Positions 41,441 through 51,587 of a stretch of DNA of 64,000 nt are shown here, one piece after another; the stretch's first letter is position 1; each line of letters starts with the position of its first letter. The position numbers and the translations under genes were made by a program. Location of the stretch: the NCBI GenBank assembly GCA_002901265.1, contig PPHI01000003.1, forward strand, positions 186,001 to 250,000. Reading direction: 5' to 3'. Below the pieces are notes generated by a model, which worked only from the letters and a program-made list of their open reading frames with translations, made no database searches and was not told where the DNA came from. The DNA comes from Rhodopirellula baltica. Its GTDB lineage: Bacteria; Planctomycetota; Planctomycetia; Pirellulales; Pirellulaceae.

Positions 41441-42384
41441 TACTCGAATCCCTCCATCACTTCGTGACCGTCGATCGATGTCAATGCATAGATGATGTCG
41501 ACGTTGACATGCTCGGTCAGAAATCGGACCGAACCATCGCCAAGGCTGATATGAATCCCGCCCGGATGAAATGAGTAAGGCGCATTCCAGTTGTGCGTGT
41601 TGATGATCTGCGATCCGACAAACCAGTTCACGAGCGGCTCGCCGCCGGCCGGATCCATCGTGAACTGAGCCGTGTAAAACCAGTTCGCGTTGAAGTTTCC
41701 AGTCCACGCACGGTAGCTTCCGTCCCACCACGCAGGCGCGGTGGTGACGCGACCATGAACCCAAGACTCGGTGCGCCCGCCCGATTCGTATTGCATCATC
41801 GTGTTGGACAATCCGTCTAAGATGTCACGAAACTTGCGGAACGCATTCATCTCGAACATCGCGTGCTCGGCACCTTCGTGACTGTACCAATCCGACGCGC
41901 TGCGAACGTAGGTGTAATCCGATGTCAGAAAACCGTTCGGTCCGGGTGACCCGGCGCCGGGGGTCGAGGGGCATTGATACGAAGCAGGCATGCTGTTGGC
42001 CAAGTCTTCGTTGTTTTCATGACTCCAAGCGACGTTGTAGTCGTACTGGTCAGCAGCATTACCAGCTTCGATATAGGGCAGTACGGCGACGTTCACATGC
42101 GCAGACTTTGTCGTCGCTGGTGCCGAGTAGATGCCGTCCCAGTCAGCCCACCCCGGGGCCAAACTGCGGTACACGTCGTGGTAGTTATGCAGCGCCAATC
42201 CGATCTGTTTCATGTTGTTGGAGCACTGCATTCGTCGAGCAGCCTCGCGAGCCGCTTGGACGGCCGGCAATAGCAAGCCGACTAGGATTCCGATGATGGC
42301 TATCACCACCAACAGTTCCACCAAAGTAAAGCCGCCACGAGCTGAGCGTGGCCGAGTATCAGCCGAATACGAGCAACGTGTCAT
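41440..42384 (-). CDS. DUF1559 pseudopilin-like protein with canonical prepilin motif
   Basis: ATG 42384 is preferred over an upstream TTG at 42402, with AAAGAGA about 8 bp before it. The 314-residue protein has the canonical type IV prepilin-like N-terminus: cleavage between Gly18 and Phe19 ([12 protein letters not shown]), Glu23 at +5, and the signature [27 protein letters not shown]. The C-terminal motif [19 protein letters not shown] is also standard. Prepilin peptidase should cleave it and it may form part of a pseudopilus or stay in the membrane. It is the first gene of the set DUF1559 / lipoprotein / PepSY-TM, and a Fur-box candidate lies 175 bp upstream. Confidence 0.92.
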   Translation of the reverse strand: MTRCSYSADTRPRSARGGFTLVELLVVIAIIGILVGLLLPAVQAAREAARRMQCSNNMKQIGLALHNYHDVYRSLAPGWADWDGIYSAPATTKSAHVNVAVLPYIEAGNAADQYDYNVAWSHENNEDLANSMPASYQCPSTPGAGSPGPNGFLTSDYTYVRSASDWYSHEGAEHAMFEMNAFRKFRDILDGLSNTMMQYESGGRTESWVHGRVTTAPAWWDGSYRAWTGNFNANWFYTAQFTMDPAGGEPLVNWFVGSQIINTHNWNAPYSFHPGGIHISLGDGSVRFLTEHVNVDIIYALTSIDGHEVMEGFE

Positions 42385-42402
42385 CAAGCCAGTCTCTTTC
42401 AA

Positions 42403-42836
42403 GGAAGGGGGAATCGAGAACCAAAGGCGTCGCCGATCGAACCATCAACCGACCAACAAGGTGGCGGGCGGAACGTTGGCATCGCTGCTCTGGTCGCTTC
42501 TCATTCCTGGCTGGCTAGTCGACAAGGACACTGACTTGCTTGGAACAGATAAAGCTATTGAAAATCATTCTCAACAGTGAATCAATTGCTTTATCGTCTG
42601 TCAAGGTTGTCGAGAACACCGAGTCCCGAACCAAAAATCGCTCCCATTCCGTGACAATAGCGGAGCATTCAGCTCCCTAGTCGCGAAATAGACGCTGACT
42701 CTCGCACACACGGATTCGCCACGGCAGACAAACCGTCCGCTGTTTTGCATCCTCTTTTGGGTGGTTGGCATGATCTTTGCCATGTGATCGAGCGCTATCT
42801 GATTTCGTTTCGCCACCCTCCACCCCACAGCACTCA
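42403..42836. other. 434-bp divergent intergenic region
   Basis: This region separates the minus-strand DUF1559 operon from the plus-strand DUF1206 gene. It contains the Fur-box candidate at 42559-42573. An in-frame ATG at 42777 for the DUF1206 gene is not preferred. No other feature is supported. Confidence 0.5.
42559..42573 (-). promoter_or_regulatory. candidate Fur box (7-1-7)
   Basis: On the minus strand the site reads TGAGAATGATTTTCA, which matches the 7-1-7 Fur consensus TGATAATNATTATCA at 12 of 14 defined positions and is a near-perfect inverted repeat. It lies 175 bp before the DUF1559 start of the PepSY-TM operon. It could also act on the divergent DUF1206 gene. The match is by eye only. 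Confidence 0.6.
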
Positions 42837-43685
42837 ATGTCCAATAATCCTGCTTCCAAGTTTTCATGGCACGGTTTTCAAGTCGCCCAGCTTCCGGAGG
42901 TTCCGACGTGGGTTGAGACGTTCGGACGTGCCGGACACATCGCGAAAGGAATCGTGTACTTCATCGTCGGAGTCCTTGCCTTTCGTGTTGCGATCGACGC
43001 CGGAGGTGAGATCGGTGGCGCACGAAATGCGATCGAAGAGATCGGTAAGCAGCCATTCGGGCAAACGCTGTTACTGCTCATTTCGATCGGTCTGGTGGGC
43101 TACACCGCTTGGCGATGGGTTCAAGCCATTCGAGACACCGAAGGCGCGGGCGATGACGCAAAAGGGGTCGCCAAGCGAGTGGGTTATGCGGCGAGCGGAT
43201 TGTCGTATTTGGCGCTCGGACTTTATGCCGCCTCGTTGGTATTTGACTTTGGATTCTCCGGCGGCGGATCGGGACAGAAGGAATCCCTTTTACTTGGCAA
43301 CAGCATCGGTCGCACGATTTTGGGGATTGTCGGTGGTGGCATCGCGATAGCCGGCGGGTACTTTGTTTATCAGGGTTGGAAAGCGAAATTCATGAGCCAG
43401 TACAACCTCGCCGAGATGTCCGAAACGTTCCGAAACACCGCCCTTCATGCAGGACGCATGGGCTTGATTACTCGAGGCATCGCGTTCGCAATCATCGGTT
43501 ACTTTTTGTTGACATCGGCATGGCAAGGAACCGGTAACGAGATCGCGGGGATGGGTGATGCCTTGTCAGCCATCGCTGCGCAGCCCTACGGCAAATTTTT
43601 GTTGGGGACCGTTGGCTTTGGATTGATGGCCTACGCCGTTCATATGTGCCTGCTGGGATGGTACCGCCGATTCAATGTGCAGTGA
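42837..43685 (+). CDS. DUF1206 membrane protein
   Basis: ATG 42837 (MSNNPASKFSWHG) begins a 282-residue protein with six membrane helices arranged as three repeats of a two-helix unit. Each unit carries a GRxGhhAKGhVY-like motif: FGRAGHIAKGIVYFIVGVLAF, AKRVGYAASGLSYLALGLY and AGRMGLITRGIAFAIIGYFLL. This triplicated pattern is the DUF1206 signature. The function is not known for any member I can name. It stands alone, with about 200 bp to the kinase gene downstream. Confidence 0.88.
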   Translation: MSNNPASKFSWHGFQVAQLPEVPTWVETFGRAGHIAKGIVYFIVGVLAFRVAIDAGGEIGGARNAIEEIGKQPFGQTLLLLISIGLVGYTAWRWVQAIRDTEGAGDDAKGVAKRVGYAASGLSYLALGLYAASLVFDFGFSGGGSGQKESLLLGNSIGRTILGIVGGGIAIAGGYFVYQGWKAKFMSQYNLAEMSETFRNTALHAGRMGLITRGIAFAIIGYFLLTSAWQGTGNEIAGMGDALSAIAAQPYGKFLLGTVGFGLMAYAVHMCLLGWYRRFNVQ

Positions 43686-43882
43686 TTGAAAGTGCAATGG
43701 TTCAAATCGCAATGCCCTTTCCACGAAAAGCGATCCTGTTGAGAGAACTGTTTCTGGAGAATGATCGGTCAGCGACTCGCTCCGATCGGTGAGCTATTGT
43801 CTAGAAGACACCAGTGGGTTTGATCACGACCATTCGTGCGATCGTCACAAACCTAATCTTTCGCACAGATGTTCTTCAGACG

Positions 43883-46708
43883 ATGACTCGACCGGACTCG
43901 ACAAGTAATCCCGACACGCCGTTCGGCCAAAGTTCATTTGGAAGTTTTCGCCGCGAGTCGGAAAGCGACGTGTTCGGCGAAGCGACAATCGGTCCGGGCT
44001 CCAATGTACGTTCCAGCGCCGCATCGATGTCCGATAGGCAACCGGCAACGCGCGAAAACTCGCGGACCGTGTTGGATGCCCAACCGATGGCACCATCAAC
44101 ATCGTACCCCGGTGGATTGAAGTTCCAGGCGAGCGATGAACTCGGTCGGGGCGGATGGGGAATCGTTCAGCGTGCGCGAGACCAAACTCTTGATCGTGAG
44201 GTCGCGATCAAACGGATCATCGGCGAAACGCATGACCAAGAGTTGCGGGATCAATTTCTGCACGAAGCACAGATCACGGGACGGCTTCAACACCCGGGCG
44301 TGGTCCCTGTTCACGAACTGGGACAAGAACAGACCGGCGAGATGTTTTATGTGATGAAGCTGCTCGAAGGCGATACCTTGCGGGCGCACATCCGAGCAAC
44401 TCACCAACACTGGTCGGGACTTCCCAGACGCAGTCAACCAATGCTCGACGAATTGCTCGCTCCATTGCTGGAACGATTCATCGACATATGCAACACCATC
44501 GCGTATGCGCATCAGAAAGGCGTCATCCACCGGGATCTAAAACCGGCCAACATTATGGTCGGCGAATTCGGCGAAACGATTGTGCTGGACTGGGGGCTCG
44601 CAAAAACGATTGATGACGCCCCCGAAGACTGCAGCGAAACGCTTCGGCATGGCTTTGGCGCATCCGAAACAACAAGTGATCAAGAAACGCGGCGCCGAAG
44701 CGAGCGGCATGGAGTCGTTATCGGTACTCCCGCCTACATGTCGCCCGAGCAAGCCCAAGGTCGTACGCCACAACTGGACCATCGCTCCGATATTTTTTCA
44801 CTCGGTGTTATTCTGTACGAGATTTTGTCGGGACAACATCCGCACAAAGGATTAAAAACCGACGAAGTCCTGGAACGGGCGAAGGCTGCCGAGTTCGAAT
44901 CGTTGAAACATTTCCGGCCGGGGTTATCGCCGGCAATGGTTGCCGTCGTCGAAAAATCGATGGCTTTGCAACCACGAGATCGCTATGACAGTGCTTTGGA
45001 CTTGGCGAACGACGTCCGTCATTGGATGCTCGGTGAACCGGTCAGCGTCCACCCCGGCACCTTGCTCGAACGTTGCGGTCGTTGGGGACGGCGACACCGA
45101 ACTCTCGCGGCGGCAATCTTATCTTCCGCGGCGATCCTGTTAGTCTCGGCATCTGCCTTTTCGCTGATCATTCACAAAGCTCATCGAGCCGAACGGAAAG
45201 CACGACAAGCGGCCGAGGTCGCCAATCGGTCTGCACTGAAACGTCTTATCGAAGCGCGAGACGCCACCGATACTTGGCTGCTGGACCTCAGCGGAACGTT
45301 GCAGTTTTACCCTGGGCTTCAATCCGAGCGAGATAAACTGATCCAAAAAGCGATCGATCAATATGCGACGTTGGCAGCTCAACAGTCCTTGCACCAAACG
45401 ATGCGATCGACCGAGCCGCTTGAAAAAATCGAACGTGGAAAATGCTACCTGCGTTTGGGTGATCTTTATCGCTTAACAGGCAACGTTGACCTTGCCCGAT
45501 CGAATTACGATGCGGCACATCAAGTCTTGATGTCGATCAATCTTGCCGAAGAACCGCCCCAACATTCGGAGCCACAGGTCAACCTCGTTTCGGCCAATTT
45601 TGGCGACGCGCGAATGGATGCAGAACCGGTCGACTTGCAACAACAAATTCAATTGGAACTGGCCCAGTGCGTCATCGGACGAATCCTCAGCGGCGGCAAC
45701 TGGAGCAGCGACGCTTCGGCACGGCAACAACTTCTACATGCCAACCAGTCATTAGCAACGCTGCTGCCCCGCGTCACCTCGACGACAAATGCGACCACCA
45801 TCCAAATGCGCGCCGCATCTGCAAAACTTCGCCTTGATCTAGCGATGGCGGGCCAGTCTGACCGTAGCGCGGCGGACAGGATCGAGTCTGCAAAATCAGC
45901 CGTCGACTGGGCCGCTTGGCTAGTGTCGCGGCGCGGAACCTCTCAAGACCAGACGTACCAAATCACTGCCTTCGAATCACTGGCAACGCTCTATGATGAA
46001 ACCGGTGCGACCACGGAGTCACTCCGTGTCTGGTCCGAACTTTCTAACCTTTTGGATCAACAAAAGTCCGAGGACACCGTTCCATTGATCAATGTGCTGC
46101 AATCCTCCGCGCACGCGAAGATCCAATTCGCCAAACAGTCGCTCCGAATTGGCGATCGAGCATCCGCGATCACAGGGTACCGCCAAGCGATCGAAGACCT
46201 GAACGAGGCGTGGCAATCGGCGGACCCGGATGACTTTTACCGCACGAACTTGGCAACGGCAGAATTCAATCTCGCAGAAGTCTATGCCGCTGACCCGGAG
46301 CAAAAGGCGACGGCGCAGTCGCTGCTTCAACGATCATCCCAAACCTATCAAGAACTGCTTCGCCAACAGCCGACCGTCGATGTCCTTCATCGCTTAACCG
46401 AAGCCAACGCATCGCTAGCCGACATCACCCGCGGGACAGACGAAGAAGCGTCACACCTTGATGACGCAATCGCCGGATTCGAATTGCTTGACGATCATGC
46501 CGAGCTTACCCAACAGGAACGCTTGCGTTGGTTAAGTCTACTGGTCCGGCGATTAAACCTGAGGGCAAACGGACAGACGGCGGACAATCCGTACAAGCTG
46601 CTTCATCTGATTGGCGAGTTGACCGATACGCTTGGAAACCAGGCAATCCCCCAGGACTTGCAATCCGAAATCGAGGCACTGCAGAAAGAACCCGCACAGC
46701 CCCAATAA
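43883..46708 (+). CDS. membrane Ser/Thr protein kinase with TPR-like C-terminal region
   Basis: ATG 43883 (MTRPDSTSN) is preferred over GTG 43814 as the start of this 941-residue protein. The kinase domain covers about 85-370. Gly-rich loop is ELGRGGWGIV, Lys110 is in VAIKRI, the catalytic loop is HRDLKPANIMV (Asp218), the metal motif reads DWG (Asp236) rather than DFG, and APE is MSPEQAQG. All catalytic residues are present, so it should be active. A single membrane helix follows (LAAAILSSAAILLVSASAFSLII), then about 530 residues of helical TPR-like repeats probably outside the cytosol. Pkn-type kinases of this layout are numerous in planctomycetes. The substrates are unknown; an FHA protein, the usual phosphothreonine reader, is encoded directly downstream. 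Confidence 0.92.
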   Translation: MTRPDSTSNPDTPFGQSSFGSFRRESESDVFGEATIGPGSNVRSSAASMSDRQPATRENSRTVLDAQPMAPSTSYPGGLKFQASDELGRGGWGIVQRARDQTLDREVAIKRIIGETHDQELRDQFLHEAQITGRLQHPGVVPVHELGQEQTGEMFYVMKLLEGDTLRAHIRATHQHWSGLPRRSQPMLDELLAPLLERFIDICNTIAYAHQKGVIHRDLKPANIMVGEFGETIVLDWGLAKTIDDAPEDCSETLRHGFGASETTSDQETRRRSERHGVVIGTPAYMSPEQAQGRTPQLDHRSDIFSLGVILYEILSGQHPHKGLKTDEVLERAKAAEFESLKHFRPGLSPAMVAVVEKSMALQPRDRYDSALDLANDVRHWMLGEPVSVHPGTLLERCGRWGRRHRTLAAAILSSAAILLVSASAFSLIIHKAHRAERKARQAAEVANRSALKRLIEARDATDTWLLDLSGTLQFYPGLQSERDKLIQKAIDQYATLAAQQSLHQTMRSTEPLEKIERGKCYLRLGDLYRLTGNVDLARSNYDAAHQVLMSINLAEEPPQHSEPQVNLVSANFGDARMDAEPVDLQQQIQLELAQCVIGRILSGGNWSSDASARQQLLHANQSLATLLPRVTSTTNATTIQMRAASAKLRLDLAMAGQSDRSAADRIESAKSAVDWAAWLVSRRGTSQDQTYQITAFESLATLYDETGATTESLRVWSELSNLLDQQKSEDTVPLINVLQSSAHAKIQFAKQSLRIGDRASAITGYRQAIEDLNEAWQSADPDDFYRTNLATAEFNLAEVYAADPEQKATAQSLLQRSSQTYQELLRQQPTVDVLHRLTEANASLADITRGTDEEASHLDDAIAGFELLDDHAELTQQERLRWLSLLVRRLNLRANGQTADNPYKLLHLIGELTDTLGNQAIPQDLQSEIEALQKEPAQPQ

Positions 46709-46893
46709 CTGACACCTTATGAGTAACGTTCAGAACTGGCGATTCAACGCAACCCGAATTGTTAAAACTTGACGTTCAGGCAACGAATCGCCCCCGGACG
46801 CCAAAGCTTTAGGCTTTGTTTGAACACCATCCGATATCGAATTGACTTCGTCGTCACGCAATCCGAATAGACGCGCACCCCAATATCACGTCC

Positions 46894-47813
46894 ATGCTTG
46901 CCGAACCCAATTGCCGACCGGCCTCCGCCATTCCTGAAGCAGAGAACACACTCGCACACAGTCGTGGCCGATTACGATCGAATGCGGGGAACGACAAAAC
47001 CTGTTTGGTGCAGATCTATCCGCCAAACGTCGTCGACGGCATGCTACTTCTCGAACAACCGAAAATCTTGGTCGGCAGGGATACCAACGCTAACCTTGTA
47101 CTCGCCGATCAAAGCGTTTCACGCAGTCATGCAGAACTGGAATGGACAGACGACGGTTACGTCCTCCGCGATTTGGGAAGTACCAACGGCACCCAAGTAA
47201 ACGATGCCAGTGTGCAATCCCGCCTGTTACAGTCGGGTGACACGATCACTTCGGAATCTTTATCTTTCGATTCTTAACCGCTGACAGCATCGAAACACAG
47301 TACCACGAGACGGTCTACAACGCGCTGGTGCGTGATGTTCTGACCGGAACGATGAATAAGCGGTATCTGCTGGAAGTGATGGAGCGAGAAATTGCTCGTG
47401 CGGTCCGTCAGCAATCACTACTGTCGGTAACGATGCTGGACATCGATCATTTCAAGAGCATCAACGACACCTATGGGCATCTCATCGGTGACGAAGTCTT
47501 GAAACAATTCGGCGGTCGCGTGGCAAACGTTTCGCGTTGTGACGATTTATTGGCTCGCTACGGCGGCGAAGAGTTCTGCTTGTTGATGGCCGGTACCGAC
47601 TTGGCCGAGGCTTGTGAGATCGCCGAACGCTGCCGACAAGTCGTTGCCAACACACCGTTCCAAACGGAAGTTGGGCCGCTGGACATCTCGGCGAGTTTCG
47701 GGGTTGCATGTTTAGACCCGGTTCGAGCGATTAGCACACTCGATTTCTTACAACTCGCCGACCAGAAGTTGTACGACGCGAAATCGGCCGGACGGAACTG
47801 TGTCTGCAGTTAG
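46894..47813 (+). pseudogene. FHA-GGDEF protein (diguanylate cyclase) split by an apparent -1 frameshift
   Basis: The first frame from ATG 46894 encodes an FHA domain (ILVGRDTNANLVLADQSVSRSHAELEW, GSTNGTQVND) and stops at 47275. One base before the shift the sequence expected in FHA-GGDEF proteins resumes in another frame (TFGIFIFRFLTADSIETQYHETVY, then DVLTGTMNKRYLLEVMEREIARAVR) and runs to 47813. The GGDEF domain has MLDIDHFKSINDTYGHLIGDEVL and the active-site motif in RYGGEEFCLLM, so a cyclic-di-GMP synthase is expected. No inhibitory RxxD is evident before the motif. The 920-nt span is one base short of 307 codons. The shift lies at about 47248-47252, where ACTTCGG would need to be ACTTTCGG. 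A translation start at ATG 47352 would produce the GGDEF part alone. Confidence 0.82.
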
Positions 47814-47932
47814 ACATTTCTCGTTTGTGAGTGGGCAAACCCCCTAACACAGACGATAAACATTTGAGAAGCAGTTTTCGCAGTTTGCTTCTTGAGCCGC
47901 TAACTTGACGACATTGTGGAAATGGATTTCCG

Positions 47933-50251
47933 ATGCTCTTTCGCAACCTGAATGCCCGAACGATACAGCTCTACTGTGCGGCATCATTCATCTTGCATGC
48001 CACCCTCTGCATCGACAGTCACGTCGGCTGGGCGCAACAGCCCACCGGCGAAACCGTCTCTGCTGACGAGACCGCTGCTGAACCAACTTTGCAAGAGCCC
48101 GTCCGTCCGCCCAATGAGTCGTCGGCGTCGACGAAACAAAACACCAACACACGACTCAGTTCGGACGAGCGACTTCAAAGACTCTTTGGTGAAGTTGACC
48201 AGCTCGATCAACTCCCCGAGATACGACGACCGCACGCGAAGTCCCCCGCAGCGAATGCGGTCTTCTCCGCCGAAGCGGTCGGTCGACGCACGTCCGACGT
48301 TGGCAGCCTGCTGAAACAATCGAAAGGCGCTCAGGGTGTCACGATTCAGCATCGCACGCCAATCACGAGTGACACACGTGTCCGCGGTCAACGCGTGGGA
48401 CAGATCTTGGCATCCGGTTCTTACTGGGCACCCGCTCGGATGGACTTGGACACCATGATGAGCAAGATCGATTCGCGATTGATCGAAGACTTGATCTTGA
48501 TCAAAGGCCCCTATGCCGCGCGATACGGACCGAGTTTTCGTGTTGTCGACCTCGAGTTCGTACACTCGCCACGCTACGCAACCACTGAGATCCATGGCAG
48601 CACGAGTGCAACCTACAGCAGCAACGGTGACCACTGGTATGGACGTCAATCCGGCTGGGGTGGCGGCGAAGACTATGGCTTTTACCTAAGCTATGGACAC
48701 CAGACTGCGAATGACTACGAAACCGGCAAAGACGATTTCGCGATGCCGTCGAGCTTCAAGTCACGCGACGTTTTCCTGGCATTCGGATATGACCTGTCCG
48801 ATCACGAGACAATTGAGTTCAACTACTTGCGGCTTGACCAAACCGATGTCGAAATTCCGGGGTTGGTCTACGACATCAACTTCCTAGTCACCGATGGCTA
48901 CGAAGTGACCTACACCAATCTTGCACCTTCATTCTTCGCCGACCAATTCAGCGCGGAGTTTTGGTACAACCGCACTCGATTCGAAGGCGACACGAGCCGT
49001 CCGGGAAAGAAAAAACAAATCCCATCGCTACTGACCGAACTTGAATCCCCAAGTGGCGCGGATGGCTTGGCGACCACCGATGTCGACGCGTTAAGCGCTG
49101 GCTATCGCTTGGAAAACATCTTGCTGACACAGAACGGTCAGTACGCCTATGGGACAGACATGATCGTCTTGAACCAACAGCTCAATGACATCGAGCCACT
49201 GGCCCCGCCCAACGATAACAACTTCCCGATCCCGCGTAGCCATTCGATCGACGTCGGCCTTTACGTTGAAGATGTCGAACAGATCACGGACCGGCTTTCG
49301 ATGACGGCGGGTGGGCGTGTCGATGGAGTCTTTGCCGATGCTGCCGATCATGTCAAAGGCGTTCCGATCTTGTTGTCGGACCTTAAACAAGCGGACCTTG
49401 AGCAGGCGTTCTTTCTTGGCGCCGCCTACCTGACCGCTGACTACCAATTGAACAACCAATGGGACGTCAATTTGGGAATGGGTTTCGCTTCACGCGCCCC
49501 GACACTGACAGAGATGTATGCAGAAGCGTCGTTCATTGGCAGCTTGCAACGCGGCGTCACGTTCTTGCTTGGTGACCCGAAACTGAAACAAGAAAAGCTT
49601 TACCAACTCGATGCGGCGCTTCGCTACAGCGAGGGCAAGAATCGATTCGGTGTTCAAGGTCACTACGCGTGGATCGAAGACTTTATCACCTATGACTTAC
49701 TCGATCCGCCTGGAACTTCCGACGGGTTTCAAAAAGGCGCCGCGTTTACCAACACCGATCTGGCCGTACTCAGCGGCGTGGAACTGTACGGTCAACGACG
49801 CCTGTGTGATTACCTGACACTGTTCGGAACTGCGACGTATACCGAGGGGACTGACCTAACCCGTAACACCCCATCGCGGCTGTCACCGTACCTTGACCGG
49901 AGTGCGCGAGGAGGTAGCGAAAAAGAAGCTTTGCCAGGCATCAACCCGCTGGAATCACGTCTCGGAATCGTGTTTGAAGACCCCAATCCCAAGCCGACCT
50001 GGGGCATCGAGCTGATGGCACGTGTCGTGGACAACCAGTCACGAGTCGCGCGCACCTTGGAAGAACAACCGACACCGGGCTTCACGACATACGATGTGCG
50101 TGGGTATCGCGCGATCAACCAATGGCTGTTCACCGCGGGTATCGAAAACTTCACCAACAAGTTCTACCAAGAACATATCGACTATCGATCTGGACGCGGC
50201 GTTTACCGTCCCGGGATCTCGGCCTATTTCGGAACCGAAGTCACCTATTGA
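47933..50251 (+). CDS. TonB-dependent outer-membrane receptor
   Basis: The 772-residue product has a signal peptide (LYCAASFILHATLCIDSHVGWA), about 90 residues of low-complexity N-terminal sequence, a plug domain (SLLKQSKGAQGVTIQHRTPITSDTRVRGQRVGQIL, LILIKGPYAARYGPSFRVVD) and a beta-barrel that ends in an aromatic-terminated strand (SAYFGTEVTY). Typical barrel pieces are GFASRAPTLTEMYAEASF and GVQGHYAWIEDF. The plug lacks the common R-G-x-x-x-R-V-x-V spacing in full, and no TonB box is visible, so the ligand and energising partner are unclear. Siderophore, cobalamin or sugar import are all possible. No Fur box was seen in the 119 bp before the start. Confidence 0.88.
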   Translation: MLFRNLNARTIQLYCAASFILHATLCIDSHVGWAQQPTGETVSADETAAEPTLQEPVRPPNESSASTKQNTNTRLSSDERLQRLFGEVDQLDQLPEIRRPHAKSPAANAVFSAEAVGRRTSDVGSLLKQSKGAQGVTIQHRTPITSDTRVRGQRVGQILASGSYWAPARMDLDTMMSKIDSRLIEDLILIKGPYAARYGPSFRVVDLEFVHSPRYATTEIHGSTSATYSSNGDHWYGRQSGWGGGEDYGFYLSYGHQTANDYETGKDDFAMPSSFKSRDVFLAFGYDLSDHETIEFNYLRLDQTDVEIPGLVYDINFLVTDGYEVTYTNLAPSFFADQFSAEFWYNRTRFEGDTSRPGKKKQIPSLLTELESPSGADGLATTDVDALSAGYRLENILLTQNGQYAYGTDMIVLNQQLNDIEPLAPPNDNNFPIPRSHSIDVGLYVEDVEQITDRLSMTAGGRVDGVFADAADHVKGVPILLSDLKQADLEQAFFLGAAYLTADYQLNNQWDVNLGMGFASRAPTLTEMYAEASFIGSLQRGVTFLLGDPKLKQEKLYQLDAALRYSEGKNRFGVQGHYAWIEDFITYDLLDPPGTSDGFQKGAAFTNTDLAVLSGVELYGQRRLCDYLTLFGTATYTEGTDLTRNTPSRLSPYLDRSARGGSEKEALPGINPLESRLGIVFEDPNPKPTWGIELMARVVDNQSRVARTLEEQPTPGFTTYDVRGYRAINQWLFTAGIENFTNKFYQEHIDYRSGRGVYRPGISAYFGTEVTY

Positions 50252-50270
50252 TCGATTCAGTGACTTGGGA

Positions 50271-51587
50271 TCAACGTAGCGGTGCGGCGATCAGCTCGTC
50301 ATCGTTGCGAGCGTAAATGACCCCATCGGCGATCGCGGGATGCGACCAAACGACACCATCGCGTCGCTTGAGTTGCTGAAGCGTCGGCGCGATCAATTGT
50401 GAGCGTGAATGAGTTTCGACCCCCTGAGGTGTGAGCGTGACGATTAACAGTTCGCCTTGATCATTTAAAATGATTTCGTCATCACCGTTTCGGATCGTGT
50501 GAATGGTTGCCCAACGTGCTTGGGGGACGACACTAAGATCCTCCCAGACTCGGTCGCCGTTTTTTAAATCCAGGCATCGCAGTTCGCCATAGCTGTCGGC
50601 GCCATAGATGTGCTCACCTTTGATGATCGGGTTCGAGATCATCGCGTGCAGCGCATCGGTGTTGCGTTCATCAATCCCAATCCGCCGCCATTCAGTTTTT
50701 GCGGTCGGTTGCTGACGATCAAACCGTATCAACAACGAACCGTCATAGAACGATGACACGAACAGCAAGTCATCTTGAACGACAGGCGTCGGCACCCCGA
50801 TCGGCATATTGCGAGGCTTCATTTCGATTGCCCAAAACACTTTGCCGGTCAACGGATCAAGACCACTGACGCTATCGCCAGTCCAGCAGGCAACGACGTC
50901 TTGGTCGCCTTGGCGAATGATGATCGGTGCGCTGTAGCCGCCGCGTTCATTCAAAGCACGCCAACGTTCCTGCCCACTCGCTAAATCCAAAGCGACCACA
51001 CAAGCACCCGATTTGCCTGAGGTCATCTGAATGATCAGGTCGTCATACACCAGTGGTGCGGCTGTAATTCCCCAGATCGGCATCTCGATTTGAAAGTCAG
51101 CTTGCAAGTCACGAGTCCAGACTAATGATCCAGACTCAGCATCGAAGCAGTTCATCCGGCCCATCGCACCGACCGCGATTGCTCGGCCTTCGTGAATCGT
51201 GACAGAGGCGCGCGGCCCGGACGCTTGGTAGCCTATCGAATACTCGACGGGGTCACGATGCTCCCAGATCGGTTTGCCGGTTTTGGCATCGAAGCACAGC
51301 ACTCGTTCCATTGCGTCTGGAGATTCGCCTTGACGGTCGGTCAGGTAGACACGTCCATTTGCGATCGTCGGACCACTGTACCCCGGCCCAACCGGCGTCG
51401 ACCAAGATCGCGGGATTTGGCCATCAGGCAATTGCCGGCCAATCGCTGGATCGTCGATCTTTGCATCACGATTTACACCGCGCCATTGTGGCCAATCGTC
51501 CGCAATCGTCTTGCCTGCGTTTGTCATCACGATCGATAGCGTGAACACAGCAATGCTTGATCGAGAGAATAGCTTGATTCGGTTCAT
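50271..51587 (-). CDS. secreted PQQ-type beta-propeller protein (BamB-like)
   Basis: This 438-residue protein has a signal peptide (IAVFTLSIVMTNAGKTIA), DDWPQWRGVNRDAK immediately after it, and blades marked by GPTIANGRVYLTDRQG, CFDAKTGKPIWEHRD, GLDPLTGKVFWAIE and SHPAIADGVIYARNDDELIA. It is a bare eight-blade propeller without the lipoprotein signal or lectin domain of the two other propeller genes in the window. No catalytic PQQ ligands or heme motif are visible. A periplasmic binding role is likely. It is convergent with the TonB receptor gene, 19 bp apart. Confidence 0.88.
   Translation of the reverse strand: MNRIKLFSRSSIAVFTLSIVMTNAGKTIADDWPQWRGVNRDAKIDDPAIGRQLPDGQIPRSWSTPVGPGYSGPTIANGRVYLTDRQGESPDAMERVLCFDAKTGKPIWEHRDPVEYSIGYQASGPRASVTIHEGRAIAVGAMGRMNCFDAESGSLVWTRDLQADFQIEMPIWGITAAPLVYDDLIIQMTSGKSGACVVALDLASGQERWRALNERGGYSAPIIIRQGDQDVVACWTGDSVSGLDPLTGKVFWAIEMKPRNMPIGVPTPVVQDDLLFVSSFYDGSLLIRFDRQQPTAKTEWRRIGIDERNTDALHAMISNPIIKGEHIYGADSYGELRCLDLKNGDRVWEDLSVVPQARWATIHTIRNGDDEIILNDQGELLIVTLTPQGVETHSRSQLIAPTLQQLKRRDGVVWSHPAIADGVIYARNDDELIAAPLR

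Noticed and set aside
47814-47932. Possible Fur box before the TonB receptor
   Set aside because: TTTGAGAAGCAGTTTTC is only loosely similar to half sites and has the wrong spacing.
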